From Spirochaetales bacterium Spiro_10 (GTDB lineage Bacteria; Spirochaetota; Spirochaetia; Treponematales; Treponemataceae): a stretch of DNA of 55,869 nucleotides. A program made the position numbers and the translations under genes. The stretch is taken from NCBI GenBank assembly GCA_001604405.1, contig LVBL01000050.1, positions 1 to 55,869 on the forward strand, in the 5' to 3' direction. Below, piece after piece: positions 26,646-36,260 of the stretch (the stretch's first letter is position 1; each line of letters begins with the position of its first letter). Below the pieces are notes generated by a model that saw only the letters and a program-made list of their open reading frames with translations, did not search any database and was not told the origin of the DNA.

Positions 26646-28556
26646 ATGTCACTACATCGCGCGAATTCGACCGTTATTTTCCTCAGTATTGCCCTTTTGG
26701 GCCTTCCCCTCGTCCTGTCGGCCGAGACGGGTCCCCGGGAGACCCTTGAACGGGCCCGGACGGCGCGAAGTCCCGCCGAGGCGATTCGGCTCCTCGAGAC
26801 GGGTTTGCCCTCGTCCGCGGACCTGAAACCCTACTTCATCGTCGAATTGGCCCGGTCGAACGGCCTCGCGGGCGACTGGAACAAGAGCCTTTCCTGGAGC
26901 GAGCGCCTTTCCGCGGTCCCCGAGCCCCTCGCGGACCGTCATGCATGGTGGCGCGGGCAGGCACTCGAGCGCCTTGGCAGACAGGCCGAGGCCCTTGCGG
27001 TATATCGCGCGCGAATAGACTCGGGACGCGCGAGCGACCCCGACGTATATCGGGCGTATTTCCGCGTCGCCGACTCGGGCGCCGGAAAAATCCTCGCGCT
27101 GATGGAAAAACGCCTGCCCCTCGACGGCGAAACCGCCTATCTCGCAGGAATCTGCGCCGTTCGCGGGGGTGAATGGGCTGTCGCCGAGCGCGCGTTTTCC
27201 GCGTTTCTGCGGGACGCCGCCCCGGCCCGCGCCGCGGACAAGCCAGCCGATGTCGTCGCCTGGGCCTCGTTTTACCGGGCCTGGAGCCTGTACAGACTGT
27301 CCCGCTGGAAGGAGGCGATACCGGCCTTCTCCGCCTATCTCGATTCCTGGCCCGCCCACGAGCGGGCCTGGCAGGCCGCCGGGGCCGCGGCCCTCGCCGC
27401 GATGCAGTCCGACGGCGCCGCCCTTCCGTTCGCCGAACGGGCCGTCCTGCTCGCTCCGGGCAACCAGGAACGCGCCGAGTCCCTCATCCTTCTCGCGAGC
27501 ATCCAGATGGATTCCGGCGATCTTCCCGCCGCCGAGCGGACGCTTCTCGGGGTAGCCGACGGGTCGGCCACGAAGGGCGAGACCCCCAGTTCCCCGCGCG
27601 CCCTCTTCATGCTCGGCGAGGTGGCCTTCCGGCGCAAGGAAAGCGAGACCGCCGAGGAACGCTGGCGCGCCCTGCTTGCGCGCTATCCCCGCGATCCCCT
27701 TGCCGAGGAGGCCGTATACCGGTCCGCCGAGCAATGGTACGTGCTGGGCGACTGGAAACGGTCCGCCGGCCTTTTTTCCCGGTACCGCGAACTCTGGAAC
27801 GCCGGCCGCTTCGCCTCCTCCGTCCTTGCCTCGGGCGGGGAGGCGCTCCATCGCTCGGGCAACAAGGACCTCGCCATCCTGTGGTGGGAGGAGTTTTTGC
27901 GGAAATACCCCGATTCCCCGGCCTGTCCACGCGTCATGTCCTCGCTCGTGCGCGCCTACGCGGACCGCCGCGAGTACGGTCAGGCGGGGAAACTCGCCCG
28001 CGAGTACCGCTCCCGGTATCCCGACGAGGCCGCTCTTGACGGGATGGACGGCGAGCTTGCGCGACTCGAGCGGCTCGAGCGCGGAGAGTCCGCCGGCGCC
28101 TCGGCCCTGGCCGCCGAGTACGAGCGGTCGGGAAAGTCCGGAACGCCGGCCGGCCGCGAGCGGGGTCTCGCGCTCGCGAGGGAGTATCTCGCGGATTACG
28201 GCAAGCGGGCCGACGCCCGCGCCGTCCTTCTGGAGGTCGTCGCCAAGGCGCCCTCGTCGGCCGCGCGCGTGTCCCGCGCCGAAAGGATCGTGTTCGCCTC
28301 CGCCTACGCCCTGCTCGCCGAGTCCTACCGCGAGGCGGGGGAATACCGTCCCGCGGCCAAGGCCTTTCTCTCCGCCGGAACCCATTTCGCGCCGATTGAC
28401 GGCGAGCGCGCGGCCGAAGCCCTGTACGGCGCGACGGATTCTTTTTTGCTGAGCTCCCTCCGGGGAGACGCGGAAAAAACGCTGGAAACCCTCGAATCGA
28501 CCTGGCCGGATTCCGTCTGGACGAGGCGGGCGAGGATACTCATAACCGCGCACTGA
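26646..28556 (+). CDS. Exported TPR-repeat protein of the TonB operon
   Basis: 636 residues. A signal peptide (TVIFLSIALLGLPLVLSAE) is followed by TPR-like helical pairs along most of the length (AWWRGQALERLGRQAEALAVY, ALFMLGEVAFRRKESETAEERW, ASGGEALHRSGNKDLAILWWEEF). The repeat type resembles periplasmic TPR proteins that assist envelope complexes (YbgF/BamD-like). It ends 11 bp before a barrel protein and heads the exbB-exbD-tonB gene set, so a periplasmic scaffold for that system is a reasonable inference. Confidence 0.82.
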   Translation: MSLHRANSTVIFLSIALLGLPLVLSAETGPRETLERARTARSPAEAIRLLETGLPSSADLKPYFIVELARSNGLAGDWNKSLSWSERLSAVPEPLADRHAWWRGQALERLGRQAEALAVYRARIDSGRASDPDVYRAYFRVADSGAGKILALMEKRLPLDGETAYLAGICAVRGGEWAVAERAFSAFLRDAAPARAADKPADVVAWASFYRAWSLYRLSRWKEAIPAFSAYLDSWPAHERAWQAAGAAALAAMQSDGAALPFAERAVLLAPGNQERAESLILLASIQMDSGDLPAAERTLLGVADGSATKGETPSSPRALFMLGEVAFRRKESETAEERWRALLARYPRDPLAEEAVYRSAEQWYVLGDWKRSAGLFSRYRELWNAGRFASSVLASGGEALHRSGNKDLAILWWEEFLRKYPDSPACPRVMSSLVRAYADRREYGQAGKLAREYRSRYPDEAALDGMDGELARLERLERGESAGASALAAEYERSGKSGTPAGRERGLALAREYLADYGKRADARAVLLEVVAKAPSSAARVSRAERIVFASAYALLAESYREAGEYRPAAKAFLSAGTHFAPIDGERAAEALYGATDSFLLSSLRGDAEKTLETLESTWPDSVWTRRARILITAH

Positions 28557-28567
28557 TGGAGGTACCC

Positions 28568-30253
28568 ATGAAACTCGTTCACCCGTCGCGCATGCCCGCG
28601 TCCGCCGCGGCCCGCACGGCCGCCTTCGCGGTCGCGCTTGTCTGCCTGTTCCCGCTCACGGCGTCCGCCGACGAGCTTTCCGTTCCCGATATCGAGACGC
28701 GCATACGCAATTCCGGCAACGCGGTACCCCCGTCCGCCTTGCCCGCCCTCGTGTTTCCCGAAAGCGCGCCCCTGCCCGCGGCCGTGGCGCCGACTGCCAA
28801 ACCCGAGGTGGCCGTGCCCGAAAGCGCGCCGGTCGTCGCGGCCGAGACAGCCCCGGCCGTCGCCGCGCCCGCATCGGCTTCCCCGCGCGCGGAGGCAACC
28901 GGACTGTCAGGCTTCGCCGAGCTCGGCGGCGGAAGCCCGGGCGCCCTGCACGCGGCGCTGTCCCTCAACCAGAGGCCCACTGACGGGACCGTCGGTTTCG
29001 GCATAGATCTCGGGTACTCATCGGCCGACGGATACGGCGGCCGGAGCCAGGGCTCCGGATGGTTTGACCGCGAGACGGACCTCGGCCTCGTCCTCGACTC
29101 CCCGACGGGCGGGCGGCCCTGGAAGGCGAGCCTTCGCGTGCGGGACGAGGCGGACGGCCTTCAGGGCACGAGCGAATACTACAGCCTCGCCTCGAGGAGC
29201 GCCGAGTGGTCCCTTTCCGCCCTCGCGCTCGGTTCCGCCGGCGCGGGCTTCTCGGTCACGGGCCTGTTCTCGGGCTCGCTCTGGGCCTCGTTCGCCGAGC
29301 GTCCCGGCGGCGCGGCCCTTCCCGCCGCTCAAATCGGCGACTATGACGGATACCGTCTCGAGCCGGGCATCCGGTTCGGCTGGAAGCGCAGCGCCTTCGA
29401 CCTCTCGCTGACCGCGAAATACGGCTATGACGTCGTCGCGGACGAAGGCGAGCTGTACGCCCTCCGGGCGGATCTCGAGGCCGCCTGGAAGCGGGATGCG
29501 TGGGGCCTGTCCGCCGGCGTCGGTGCCTTTTATGACGACGAGGACGGACTTTCCGTTCCCTTCGCCGTATCCGCCTTTTTCGACGCGCCCGGCTCGCCCG
29601 TCGAGCGCGTTTCGCTTTCGGGCGGTATCGCGGTCGGCCGGATGGGCGTGAACGACCTCGCGCGCGAGAACCCCTTCGTGTACCGCGCGGGGCTTCCCGC
29701 GTACGCCGCCGACTGGAACGCCATCCTCTCCGCCGAGTTCTCCCCGGCCCCCGAGTTTACCGCCGCTTTCTCGGGGGAATTCAGGAAAAGCCTGCCGGAC
29801 CGGGGTATCCTCTACCTGACGGGGGAGATCGTCCCCGATGGCCGCGTCGCCTGGACCCGCGCGGAACGGGACAGCCTCGTGACGAAGGGCTCGGTGACGT
29901 GGAAGCGCTCGGTCTTTTCGGTGACGGGAACGTACGCCGGGGAATGGCTCGACCGCCTCGGGCGCGACAGCCTTCAATCGCTGTCCGGCTCGCTCACGGT
30001 GTCCGATCCCGACGCGCCCCTGCGCTGGTCCGCGACCGCCGTCGCCGGCTTCGCCCTCGACGACGACGTACTGCCGCGCCTTGCCCTGTCCGCGTCCGTG
30101 CGGCCGCTCCCGCGGTTTCTCGTGACGCTTTCCGCGGTCGACATCCTCTCGCTCGCCGCGGGCGAGGGAAGGATGCTCGACGATCTGTATCAGGAGCGGA
30201 GCGGATCGGTGATCCTGTCGTTCCGCGTCGACTTTTTGCCTGGAGGAAACTGA
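28568..30253 (+). CDS. Putative outer-membrane barrel protein of the TonB operon
   Basis: 561 residues. A signal peptide ends ASADE, followed by an Ala/Pro-rich linker to about residue 110. The remainder alternates beta strands (WKASLRVRDEADG, LRADLEAAWKRDAWGLSAGVGAFY) and ends in a C-terminal strand with aromatic residue (SVILSFRVDFLPGGN). ATG 28568 has a perfect GGAGGT four bases upstream; the in-frame ATG 28556 does not. No plug domain of a TonB-dependent receptor is recognisable. Its stop is directly followed by the exbB ATG. Confidence 0.75.
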   Translation: MKLVHPSRMPASAAARTAAFAVALVCLFPLTASADELSVPDIETRIRNSGNAVPPSALPALVFPESAPLPAAVAPTAKPEVAVPESAPVVAAETAPAVAAPASASPRAEATGLSGFAELGGGSPGALHAALSLNQRPTDGTVGFGIDLGYSSADGYGGRSQGSGWFDRETDLGLVLDSPTGGRPWKASLRVRDEADGLQGTSEYYSLASRSAEWSLSALALGSAGAGFSVTGLFSGSLWASFAERPGGAALPAAQIGDYDGYRLEPGIRFGWKRSAFDLSLTAKYGYDVVADEGELYALRADLEAAWKRDAWGLSAGVGAFYDDEDGLSVPFAVSAFFDAPGSPVERVSLSGGIAVGRMGVNDLARENPFVYRAGLPAYAADWNAILSAEFSPAPEFTAAFSGEFRKSLPDRGILYLTGEIVPDGRVAWTRAERDSLVTKGSVTWKRSVFSVTGTYAGEWLDRLGRDSLQSLSGSLTVSDPDAPLRWSATAVAGFALDDDVLPRLALSASVRPLPRFLVTLSAVDILSLAAGEGRMLDDLYQERSGSVILSFRVDFLPGGN

Positions 30254-30883
30254 ATGCTGAAGATACTCGTTTCGGGCGGTCCGGTCATGATCCCGATAGC
30301 CCTGTGCGCGCTCGCCGCGACGGTCATCATCATCGAGCGGCTCTTTTTTTACGCGGCGATCCGCAAGGGTCAGCGGGACCTCTTGCCCCGCATCCGCGCG
30401 AGCGTCGACAAGGGACACTTCGACGAGGCCGCGGCGATCTGCGACACCGTAGAGGGCCCCGTCTCGCGCCTCATGAAAACCGGCATCGCCTACCGCGACT
30501 ATTCGGAGGCCGCCATCAAGGAGGCGGTCATGAACCAGGCGAACCGGGAAATCCCCCGCCTCGAGCGGTACCTGTCCACCCTCGGCACCGTGGCGAACGT
30601 CGCGACCCTGCTCGGGCTCCTCGGCACCGTCACCGGCAACATCCAGGCCTTCGGCGTTCTCGGCGAGATGGGCACCATGGGAAACCCGGCCATACTCGCC
30701 GGGGCGATCGCCGAGGCCCTCGTGACCACGGCCTCGGGGCTCGTCGTCTCGATCCCGGCGATCGTCTTCTACAACTACTTCATCGCCGAGGTGAACCGGA
30801 CGATTACCGAGATGGAGGCCTCGGTGAGCGACCTCGTCATCCTTCTCGCCTCGGGGAAGGGTACCCATGAAGTTCAAGCGTAA
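30254..30883 (+). CDS. exbB: ExbB/TolQ-type proton channel subunit
   Basis: 209 residues with three TM helices: MIPIALCALAATVIIIERLFF, then TLGTVANVATLLGLLGTVTG and ASGLVVSIPAIVFYNYFIAE after a cytoplasmic domain. The second and third carry the MotA/TolQ/ExbB signature (LGLLGTVTGNIQAF). With ExbD it forms the proton-driven motor that energises TonB. GGAGGAAAC upstream of the ATG is part of the previous gene. Its last 17 bases overlap exbD. Confidence 0.92.
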   Translation: MLKILVSGGPVMIPIALCALAATVIIIERLFFYAAIRKGQRDLLPRIRASVDKGHFDEAAAICDTVEGPVSRLMKTGIAYRDYSEAAIKEAVMNQANREIPRLERYLSTLGTVANVATLLGLLGTVTGNIQAFGVLGEMGTMGNPAILAGAIAEALVTTASGLVVSIPAIVFYNYFIAEVNRTITEMEASVSDLVILLASGKGTHEVQA

Positions 30884-31301
30884 GCTCGAGACACGGGCCG
30901 TCATCGACCTCGTGCCGATGATCGACGTCGTCTTCCAGCTCATACTCTTCTTTCTCGTTTCCACGACCTTCGCCGTGCTGCCCGGAATCGGGCTCGAGCT
31001 GCCCGGCTCGACTACGGCCGAGGGCACGCGCACGAACGGCGTGACGATAACCGTCTCGCGCGCCGGAGAGGTGTACGTCAACAACGCCGAGGTTCCGCCC
31101 GACGGGCTCGACGCGGCCCTCGAGGCCCTCGCCGTCGACGTTCCCCGGGAGACCGTGCCCGTCAGCCTCGAGGCCGACGACGAGGCGACGAACGGGATGA
31201 TCGTGCGCGTCCTCGACTCGCTCCGGCGGACCGGCTTCACCGGCGTGAACCTCAGGACCACGACCGCGCCGCGCGCTGAGCCGGGAGGCGGGGGGACATG
31301 A
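30867..31301 (+). CDS. exbD: ExbD/TolR-type motor subunit
   Basis: 144 residues with one N-terminal TM helix holding the essential aspartate (VIDLVPMIDVVFQLILFFLVS) and a periplasmic domain. This is the ExbD/TolR layout and length. It overlaps exbB by 17 bases and the tonB-like gene by four (ATGA), so the three are translated as a unit. Confidence 0.92.
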   Translation: MKFKRKLETRAVIDLVPMIDVVFQLILFFLVSTTFAVLPGIGLELPGSTTAEGTRTNGVTITVSRAGEVYVNNAEVPPDGLDAALEALAVDVPRETVPVSLEADDEATNGMIVRVLDSLRRTGFTGVNLRTTTAPRAEPGGGGT

Positions 31302-32338
31302 GCGTGACCGAACTCGACGACCGCGAACGTGAACGGCTCCTGCGAAGCGCGACGCTCGCGTGCGTCCTTTGGCTCGCTGTCCTCGCCCTTTTGGCCGTCA
31401 TTCCCGCGCGCGTCGCCGTCGACGAGGCGCGCGATTTCCCCTCCGTCATGATCCGCCTGAGCGCGCGTTCCCCCGTGACCGCGCAAGCCCCAGCGCGGTC
31501 CGACGGCGACGCGCGCGCCGCGCCGCAAACGCCCGCCGCGGAGAAACCCGCCGCGTCGAAGCAGGTCTCGGCAAAACAGGTTGCCGCGAAACCCGCGACC
31601 CCGACGCCGGCCGCGCCCCGCGCCGCGCGGTCCGACGTACCATCAGGCGGGCTCGGCATACCCGATTTCGCGCCCGCCGACCGAGCCCTCGCGGGCGCGA
31701 AGGCCGAGAGCGCGACCCTCGAGTTTTCCTCGGAACCCGTCAGCAAGCCCCAGGCCGCGCGAACATCGGTCGGCGAATTCGAGGGTTCGGTCGCGGTCGC
31801 CTCCGGCCAGCGGGCCGGCGAGCGGGTGACGTCGACCGCTCCGGCGCCTGCCGCGCGCCGCGCCGCCTCCTCCGACGAGACCTCGCGGAGCCTTTCGTCG
31901 ATCTCCGGCTCCGCCGGAGCCGGGACGGACGAGTCTTCGGGCGACCGCGCGGGAGCGGCTTCGTCCTCCGCGGACTCGGCGCGCTCGTCGATGTCCCCGT
32001 CGGCCGCCTCGCGCGCCGGCGGTTCTTCCGGCAGCCCTTCCGTCGGCGCGATCTCCTTCACCGAGGGCGCCCAGAGGCGCCTCGTGCATCCGGCGAATCC
32101 CTCGCTCGCGCTTCCCGAACGGCTCGCGCGGCTCATCGACTCGAACCGCGCCGTGTTCGTCACGATTACCGTTCGCGCCGACGGCTCGGTGCCCCGCTCG
32201 ACGGTCGTCTTCTCCCCCTCGGCCCTCCTGCCTCCGGAGGTTCGCGACTATATCGCCGGCGAGGTGTCCTCCTGGCGGTTCGACCGCGGCGCCGCCGATG
32301 GACAGGCGCGCTTTTCGTATAGTATAAAAGTCCAATGA
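31298..32338 (+). CDS. tonB: TonB-like energy transducer
   Basis: 346 residues: one N-terminal TM helix (ATLACVLWLAVLALLAVIPA), a long Ala/Pro/Lys then Ser/Ala-rich periplasmic linker (about 55-250), and a C-terminal domain starting RAVFVTITVRADGSVPRSTVVFS and ending SWRFDRGAADGQARFSYSIKVQ. That end matches the TonB/TolA C-terminal beta-alpha-beta fold. It should carry energy from ExbBD to outer-membrane proteins. The gene symbol is assigned from fold and context; TolA is an alternative. Confidence 0.8.
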   Translation: MSVTELDDRERERLLRSATLACVLWLAVLALLAVIPARVAVDEARDFPSVMIRLSARSPVTAQAPARSDGDARAAPQTPAAEKPAASKQVSAKQVAAKPATPTPAAPRAARSDVPSGGLGIPDFAPADRALAGAKAESATLEFSSEPVSKPQAARTSVGEFEGSVAVASGQRAGERVTSTAPAPAARRAASSDETSRSLSSISGSAGAGTDESSGDRAGAASSSADSARSSMSPSAASRAGGSSGSPSVGAISFTEGAQRRLVHPANPSLALPERLARLIDSNRAVFVTITVRADGSVPRSTVVFSPSALLPPEVRDYIAGEVSSWRFDRGAADGQARFSYSIKVQ

Positions 32339-33042
32339 TCGAGGGAATCGAGGCGATCGCCTTTGACATAGACGGAACCCTGTACCCGAACCGGTCCTTT
32401 TACTGGAGGATCGTCCCGTTCCTCCTGCGGCACTGGCGTTTTCTCGCCGAGTTCGGGCGCGTCAGGCGCGAGATCCGCGTCTGGCAGGCGGCGCATCCCG
32501 GCGAGACGCACGCCGACTTCCTCGGCTGGCAGGCCGAGCTTCTCGCGCGGCGTCTGGGCGTGACTCCCTCCGTCGCGCGCTCCCTCGCCGACCGGCTCAT
32601 CTACGAGGGCTGGCGTCCGGTGTTCGAGCGCGTGCGTCCGTTCCCCGGCGTGCGCGAGGCCTTCGTCGCCTTTGGCGCCGCGGGACTTCCCGTCGGCATC
32701 CTGTCCGACTTTCTTCCGTCCCAGAAGGGTTCGATTTGGGGACTCGACGCCCTCAGCGACGTCATCCTCGGCTCCGAGGAAACGGGCGCGCTGAAGCCCT
32801 CCGCCGTGCCCTTCGTCGCCCTTGCCGGGGCGCTCGGCGTCGCGCCGGACCGGATCCTCTACGTCGGCAACAGCGTGGCCTCGGACGTGGTCGGTGCCTC
32901 GGCGGCGGGCATGAAGACGGCCTGCGTCATCAGCCCGCTTCGCGCGTTTCTCCTCAAGCTCACGCGCGCCCCGCGCCTCGCGACCGGCGCGGACATTTCC
33001 TTTACTTCCTATCGCAAATTGGTCCGCGATGTGCTAAAATAA
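32335..33042 (+). CDS. HAD superfamily hydrolase
   Basis: 235 residues. HAD motif I is FDIDGTLYPN, motif II is GILSDF, motif III is the Lys in GALKPSAVPF, and motif IV is ILYVGNSVASDVVGASAAGM. The alpha-helical cap lies between I and II. It is a cytosolic phosphatase-like enzyme of unknown substrate. It overlaps tonB by ATGA, an unusual partner for a TonB operon. Confidence 0.88.
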   Translation: MIEGIEAIAFDIDGTLYPNRSFYWRIVPFLLRHWRFLAEFGRVRREIRVWQAAHPGETHADFLGWQAELLARRLGVTPSVARSLADRLIYEGWRPVFERVRPFPGVREAFVAFGAAGLPVGILSDFLPSQKGSIWGLDALSDVILGSEETGALKPSAVPFVALAGALGVAPDRILYVGNSVASDVVGASAAGMKTACVISPLRAFLLKLTRAPRLATGADISFTSYRKLVRDVLK

Positions 33043-33080
33043 CCCGTCATAACCCATACTCATGCAAAAAAGGGCGGGCA

Positions 33081-36000
33081 ATGGACTTTTTCACATCCGG
33101 AAACATTCTGACCCTTCTCATATCGGTAACGCTCATACTCGTCGTCCGGCAGATGGACCGGAACAACCGCTCCATCGAGAAGGCGAAGAAATTCGGCGAT
33201 CGCCTGAAGGACGAGATCGACGCCTTCATCAAGGAACGCACCGGCAAGCTCGAGGAGTCCTCGATGTCGCTCGACGTCCAGCAGGCCAAGGCCGTCGCCG
33301 CCGTGAAGAGGCTCGAGGCGATCCGCGAGGACATCCTTTCCAAGGAGGCGAGCCTTCTCGAGCGGAACAAGGCGGTGGAGTCCTTCGGGCGCCAGATCGA
33401 GGCCTATGACGCCACGATCCGCCAGCTCCTGGAGATGACGAGCCAGGCCGAGAACAACCTTTCACGCATCACGTCCGAATCCGATTTCGCCGACAACCTC
33501 GGGCGGAAACTTCTCGCGAGCCAGAAACAGCTGCAGGAGGTCTCCGCGTCGATACCCGCCCTTCGCGAGGAGTTCGCGCGGGAAAACCGGGCGATGCTCG
33601 AGCGGGCCCACGCCGACGTCCTCCAGCGCCTTTCGGGAACCGTCTCCGACCTCGAGCGCAGGGTAGAGACCGCGGGCAAACACGGCGCGGCCCTCGTCGC
33701 GGAGTCCTCCGAGAAACTCAAGGAGATATTCCAGAAGGCCTACACCGAGGCCGCGCGGCGCGCGGAGCATCTCGAGGACGGGGCCTTCCAGAAGCTCAAG
33801 GAACAGGCGGCCGAGCGCCTGCAGAAATACCGGGACACCGTCGAGGAAAAGACGGCTCAGCTCCACGAGCAGACCAAGGCGAAACTCGCCGAGGTCCAGC
33901 ACGCCGCCAAGACCTTCCGCGCCGACTGGCAGGCCGAGGCGAACGGCTTTCTCGAGGCCACCCGCGCGGAGATCGCCAGGCTCTCGGACGAGACCGGCAA
34001 GGCCGTATCCGCCATCGAGGCGCGCATCGACGGGGCCGACGCGACGGCCTCCGGGAAACTTTCCCAGCTCACCGCGACGCTTTCGCGCGTCGAGACCGAG
34101 TTCGACTCGGGACTCGAGGCCGTCCGGAAGGACGTCGAGTTCCGCATGGGCAAGTTCGAGTCCCTCATCGCGGACGCCGACCGGCTCGAGGGCGGCCTCC
34201 GCCTGGCCCTGCAGGACACCGAGAAGCGCGTCGTCGGCGACTTCGCCCTTTTCGCGAGCGACCAGGAAGGGAAGCGCGAGGCCCTCGCGCTCAGGCTCGG
34301 CGAGGAGGGAGACGCCCTGACCGCCCGGATGGACTCGCTCGAGGGAACCCTCAACGAGCTCAAGTCCCGGGCTTACGACAACGTCTCCGAGAAACTCAAG
34401 GTGTTCGAGGACGACTTCTTCGGCGACCTCGCCCGCAGAAGCGAGGCGATCACCGCAGAGCTCGACCGCTGGAAAGCCAACGTCGACGAGCGGCTCGCGG
34501 GCCTCTCGGCGGAAAGCGAGGCCGAAAGGCGAGACCTGGAGGACGATTACACGGCCAAGCTCAAGGAGCGGCTCGCCTCCGTGGCGGAACAGCACCGGCA
34601 GCAGTCGGCCCGTGTTTCCGAGCAGATCGCCGCAGTCGAGGCCGAACTCCGCTCGCGGGTCACGGCGAGCGAGCAGTCCATCGCCGCCTTCGTCGAGCAG
34701 TTCCGGGCCGAGTTCACGCAGGCGCGCGAGTCGGCGATGCTGCACGCGCAAAACGAGCTTTCCGGCCACGGCCTCGCCGTGCAGGAACTCCTGCGCAAGC
34801 AGGAGCGCGAGATCGAGGCGCGGACGAAGGCCTTCGCCGAGACGATAGACGCCTCCCGCGCCGACGCGGAGGCCGCCATCGGAACCCTCAAGTCGGGCTT
34901 TTCGGCATGGCAGGCGAGGAACGACCGCCAGCTCGAGGACGCGCGCGCCCTCATCGACGACCGCATCTCGTCGCTCGCCGAGTCGGCCAAGGCGCAGGTC
35001 GCCGACCTCGAGGCCGCGCACCAGAGCGAGTTCCGCGATTTCATAGCCGACACCGCCGAGGAACGGAAGCAGCTCCGCGAGTCGATCGACTCGCTCAAGT
35101 CCGACATGAACGCCTCGCGGCTCGCCTTCGAAAAGCGCGCCTCGGACGCGCTCGACGAGTTCCGCGCGGCTTACGAGGAGATGACCTCGGGAACCGCGCT
35201 CAGGGTGCGCGAGCACGCCGCCGAAACGGACCAGACTATCCGCTCGATCAAGTCGACCGTCCAGGAGCTCCGCGAGGGCGTCGACCAGACGCGCGAACGG
35301 CTTTTCCAGAAGATACAGTCGGACTCGGACGCGCTCGCCAAGACGCTCATGGACATCGACAATGGACAGAAGGCCTTCGTCGCGCAGACGCGCGTGTTCG
35401 ACCGCGCCGAGGAACTGCGCGCCTCGCTCGAGTCGAGCATCGCCGAGCTCAAGGGAGAGGTTTCCCGCTTCGACGTGTACCGCGAGACCATGGACGCGCT
35501 CGACCAGCAGTACACCAGGGTGCGAAAGCTCGAGGAGGAGGCGTCCCAGAAGGTGTCGCGCTTCATGGCCGAGAAAAAGCGCGTCGACGCCCTCGAGAAC
35601 GATTTCTCGAAACTCATGGCCCTGTCCGACTCCGTGGACCGCAAGGTCTCCGAGCTCACGCTCACGAACGACGACCTGCAGCAGTACCAGGTCCAGATCC
35701 GCCGGTTCGAGGAAACCCTCGCGGAGGCGAACGCCCGGTACGAGCGGCTCGAGAAAAAGGCGGGGGTGCTCGACCAGACCGTGACCGGCGTCGACCGCGC
35801 CTTCGAGGGCCTTCAGGAGCTGGAATCGGCGCTCAAGGAGTACCGCTCCGAGCTCGAATCGGTTCCCGGCGAGCTCGACGGGATCAAGCGTTCGCTCGAC
35901 TCGCTGCTCGAGAACCGCGAGAAGACGTCCCTCATGGTCGAGCGGCTATCGACGCTAGACGAGGTGCTCACGGACGTCGAGAAACGGACGGAGAAGATGC

Positions 36001-36260
36001 AGACGGCGCGCGAATGGCTCGCCCGCACCGAAACGAGGCTCGAGGAGATATCCCGCCAGTCGGAGGAGCGGCTCAAGCTGCTCGCCGATTTGCTGAAAGA
36101 CGACGCCGCGACGAAGAAGGGGAAGGGCGCGCCTCCCATCGGCATCCGGGAGAACGTCGTGAAGCTCGCGCATCAGGGATGGAAGGTGGACGAGATCGCC
36201 CGGGCCCTGCACCTGTCGCGCGGCGAGGTCGAGCTTATACTGGAGCTTCCGCAGAAATAA
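33081..36260 (+). CDS. SpiroCoCo-type giant coiled-coil membrane protein
   Basis: 1059 residues. A short N-terminal hydrophobic segment (GNILTLLISVTLILVV) anchors the protein. Then about 950 residues form nearly unbroken heptad-rich, highly charged coiled coil. The C-terminus (IGIRENVVKLAHQGWKVDEIARALHLSRGEVELILELPQK, positions about 1020-1059) is a small helix-turn-helix-like module similar to the DUF6115 type. This fits the SpiroCoCo family described in spirochaetes; a structural or cytoskeletal role is likely but unproven. AGGGCGGG precedes ATG 33081. The 3' end overlaps convergent ispF by 26 bases. Confidence 0.88.
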   Translation: MDFFTSGNILTLLISVTLILVVRQMDRNNRSIEKAKKFGDRLKDEIDAFIKERTGKLEESSMSLDVQQAKAVAAVKRLEAIREDILSKEASLLERNKAVESFGRQIEAYDATIRQLLEMTSQAENNLSRITSESDFADNLGRKLLASQKQLQEVSASIPALREEFARENRAMLERAHADVLQRLSGTVSDLERRVETAGKHGAALVAESSEKLKEIFQKAYTEAARRAEHLEDGAFQKLKEQAAERLQKYRDTVEEKTAQLHEQTKAKLAEVQHAAKTFRADWQAEANGFLEATRAEIARLSDETGKAVSAIEARIDGADATASGKLSQLTATLSRVETEFDSGLEAVRKDVEFRMGKFESLIADADRLEGGLRLALQDTEKRVVGDFALFASDQEGKREALALRLGEEGDALTARMDSLEGTLNELKSRAYDNVSEKLKVFEDDFFGDLARRSEAITAELDRWKANVDERLAGLSAESEAERRDLEDDYTAKLKERLASVAEQHRQQSARVSEQIAAVEAELRSRVTASEQSIAAFVEQFRAEFTQARESAMLHAQNELSGHGLAVQELLRKQEREIEARTKAFAETIDASRADAEAAIGTLKSGFSAWQARNDRQLEDARALIDDRISSLAESAKAQVADLEAAHQSEFRDFIADTAEERKQLRESIDSLKSDMNASRLAFEKRASDALDEFRAAYEEMTSGTALRVREHAAETDQTIRSIKSTVQELREGVDQTRERLFQKIQSDSDALAKTLMDIDNGQKAFVAQTRVFDRAEELRASLESSIAELKGEVSRFDVYRETMDALDQQYTRVRKLEEEASQKVSRFMAEKKRVDALENDFSKLMALSDSVDRKVSELTLTNDDLQQYQVQIRRFEETLAEANARYERLEKKAGVLDQTVTGVDRAFEGLQELESALKEYRSELESVPGELDGIKRSLDSLLENREKTSLMVERLSTLDEVLTDVEKRTEKMQTAREWLARTETRLEEISRQSEERLKLLADLLKDDAATKKGKGAPPIGIRENVVKLAHQGWKVDEIARALHLSRGEVELILELPQK

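Noticed and set aside
29018-31528. Minus-strand 836-codon frame across the barrel, exbB and exbD genes
   Set aside because: Low-complexity antisense of three well-supported plus-strand genes.
32736-33080. Upstream extension of the SpiroCoCo frame
   Set aside because: It overlaps the HAD gene out of frame and lacks the TM start; ATG 33081 has a purine-rich ribosome site.
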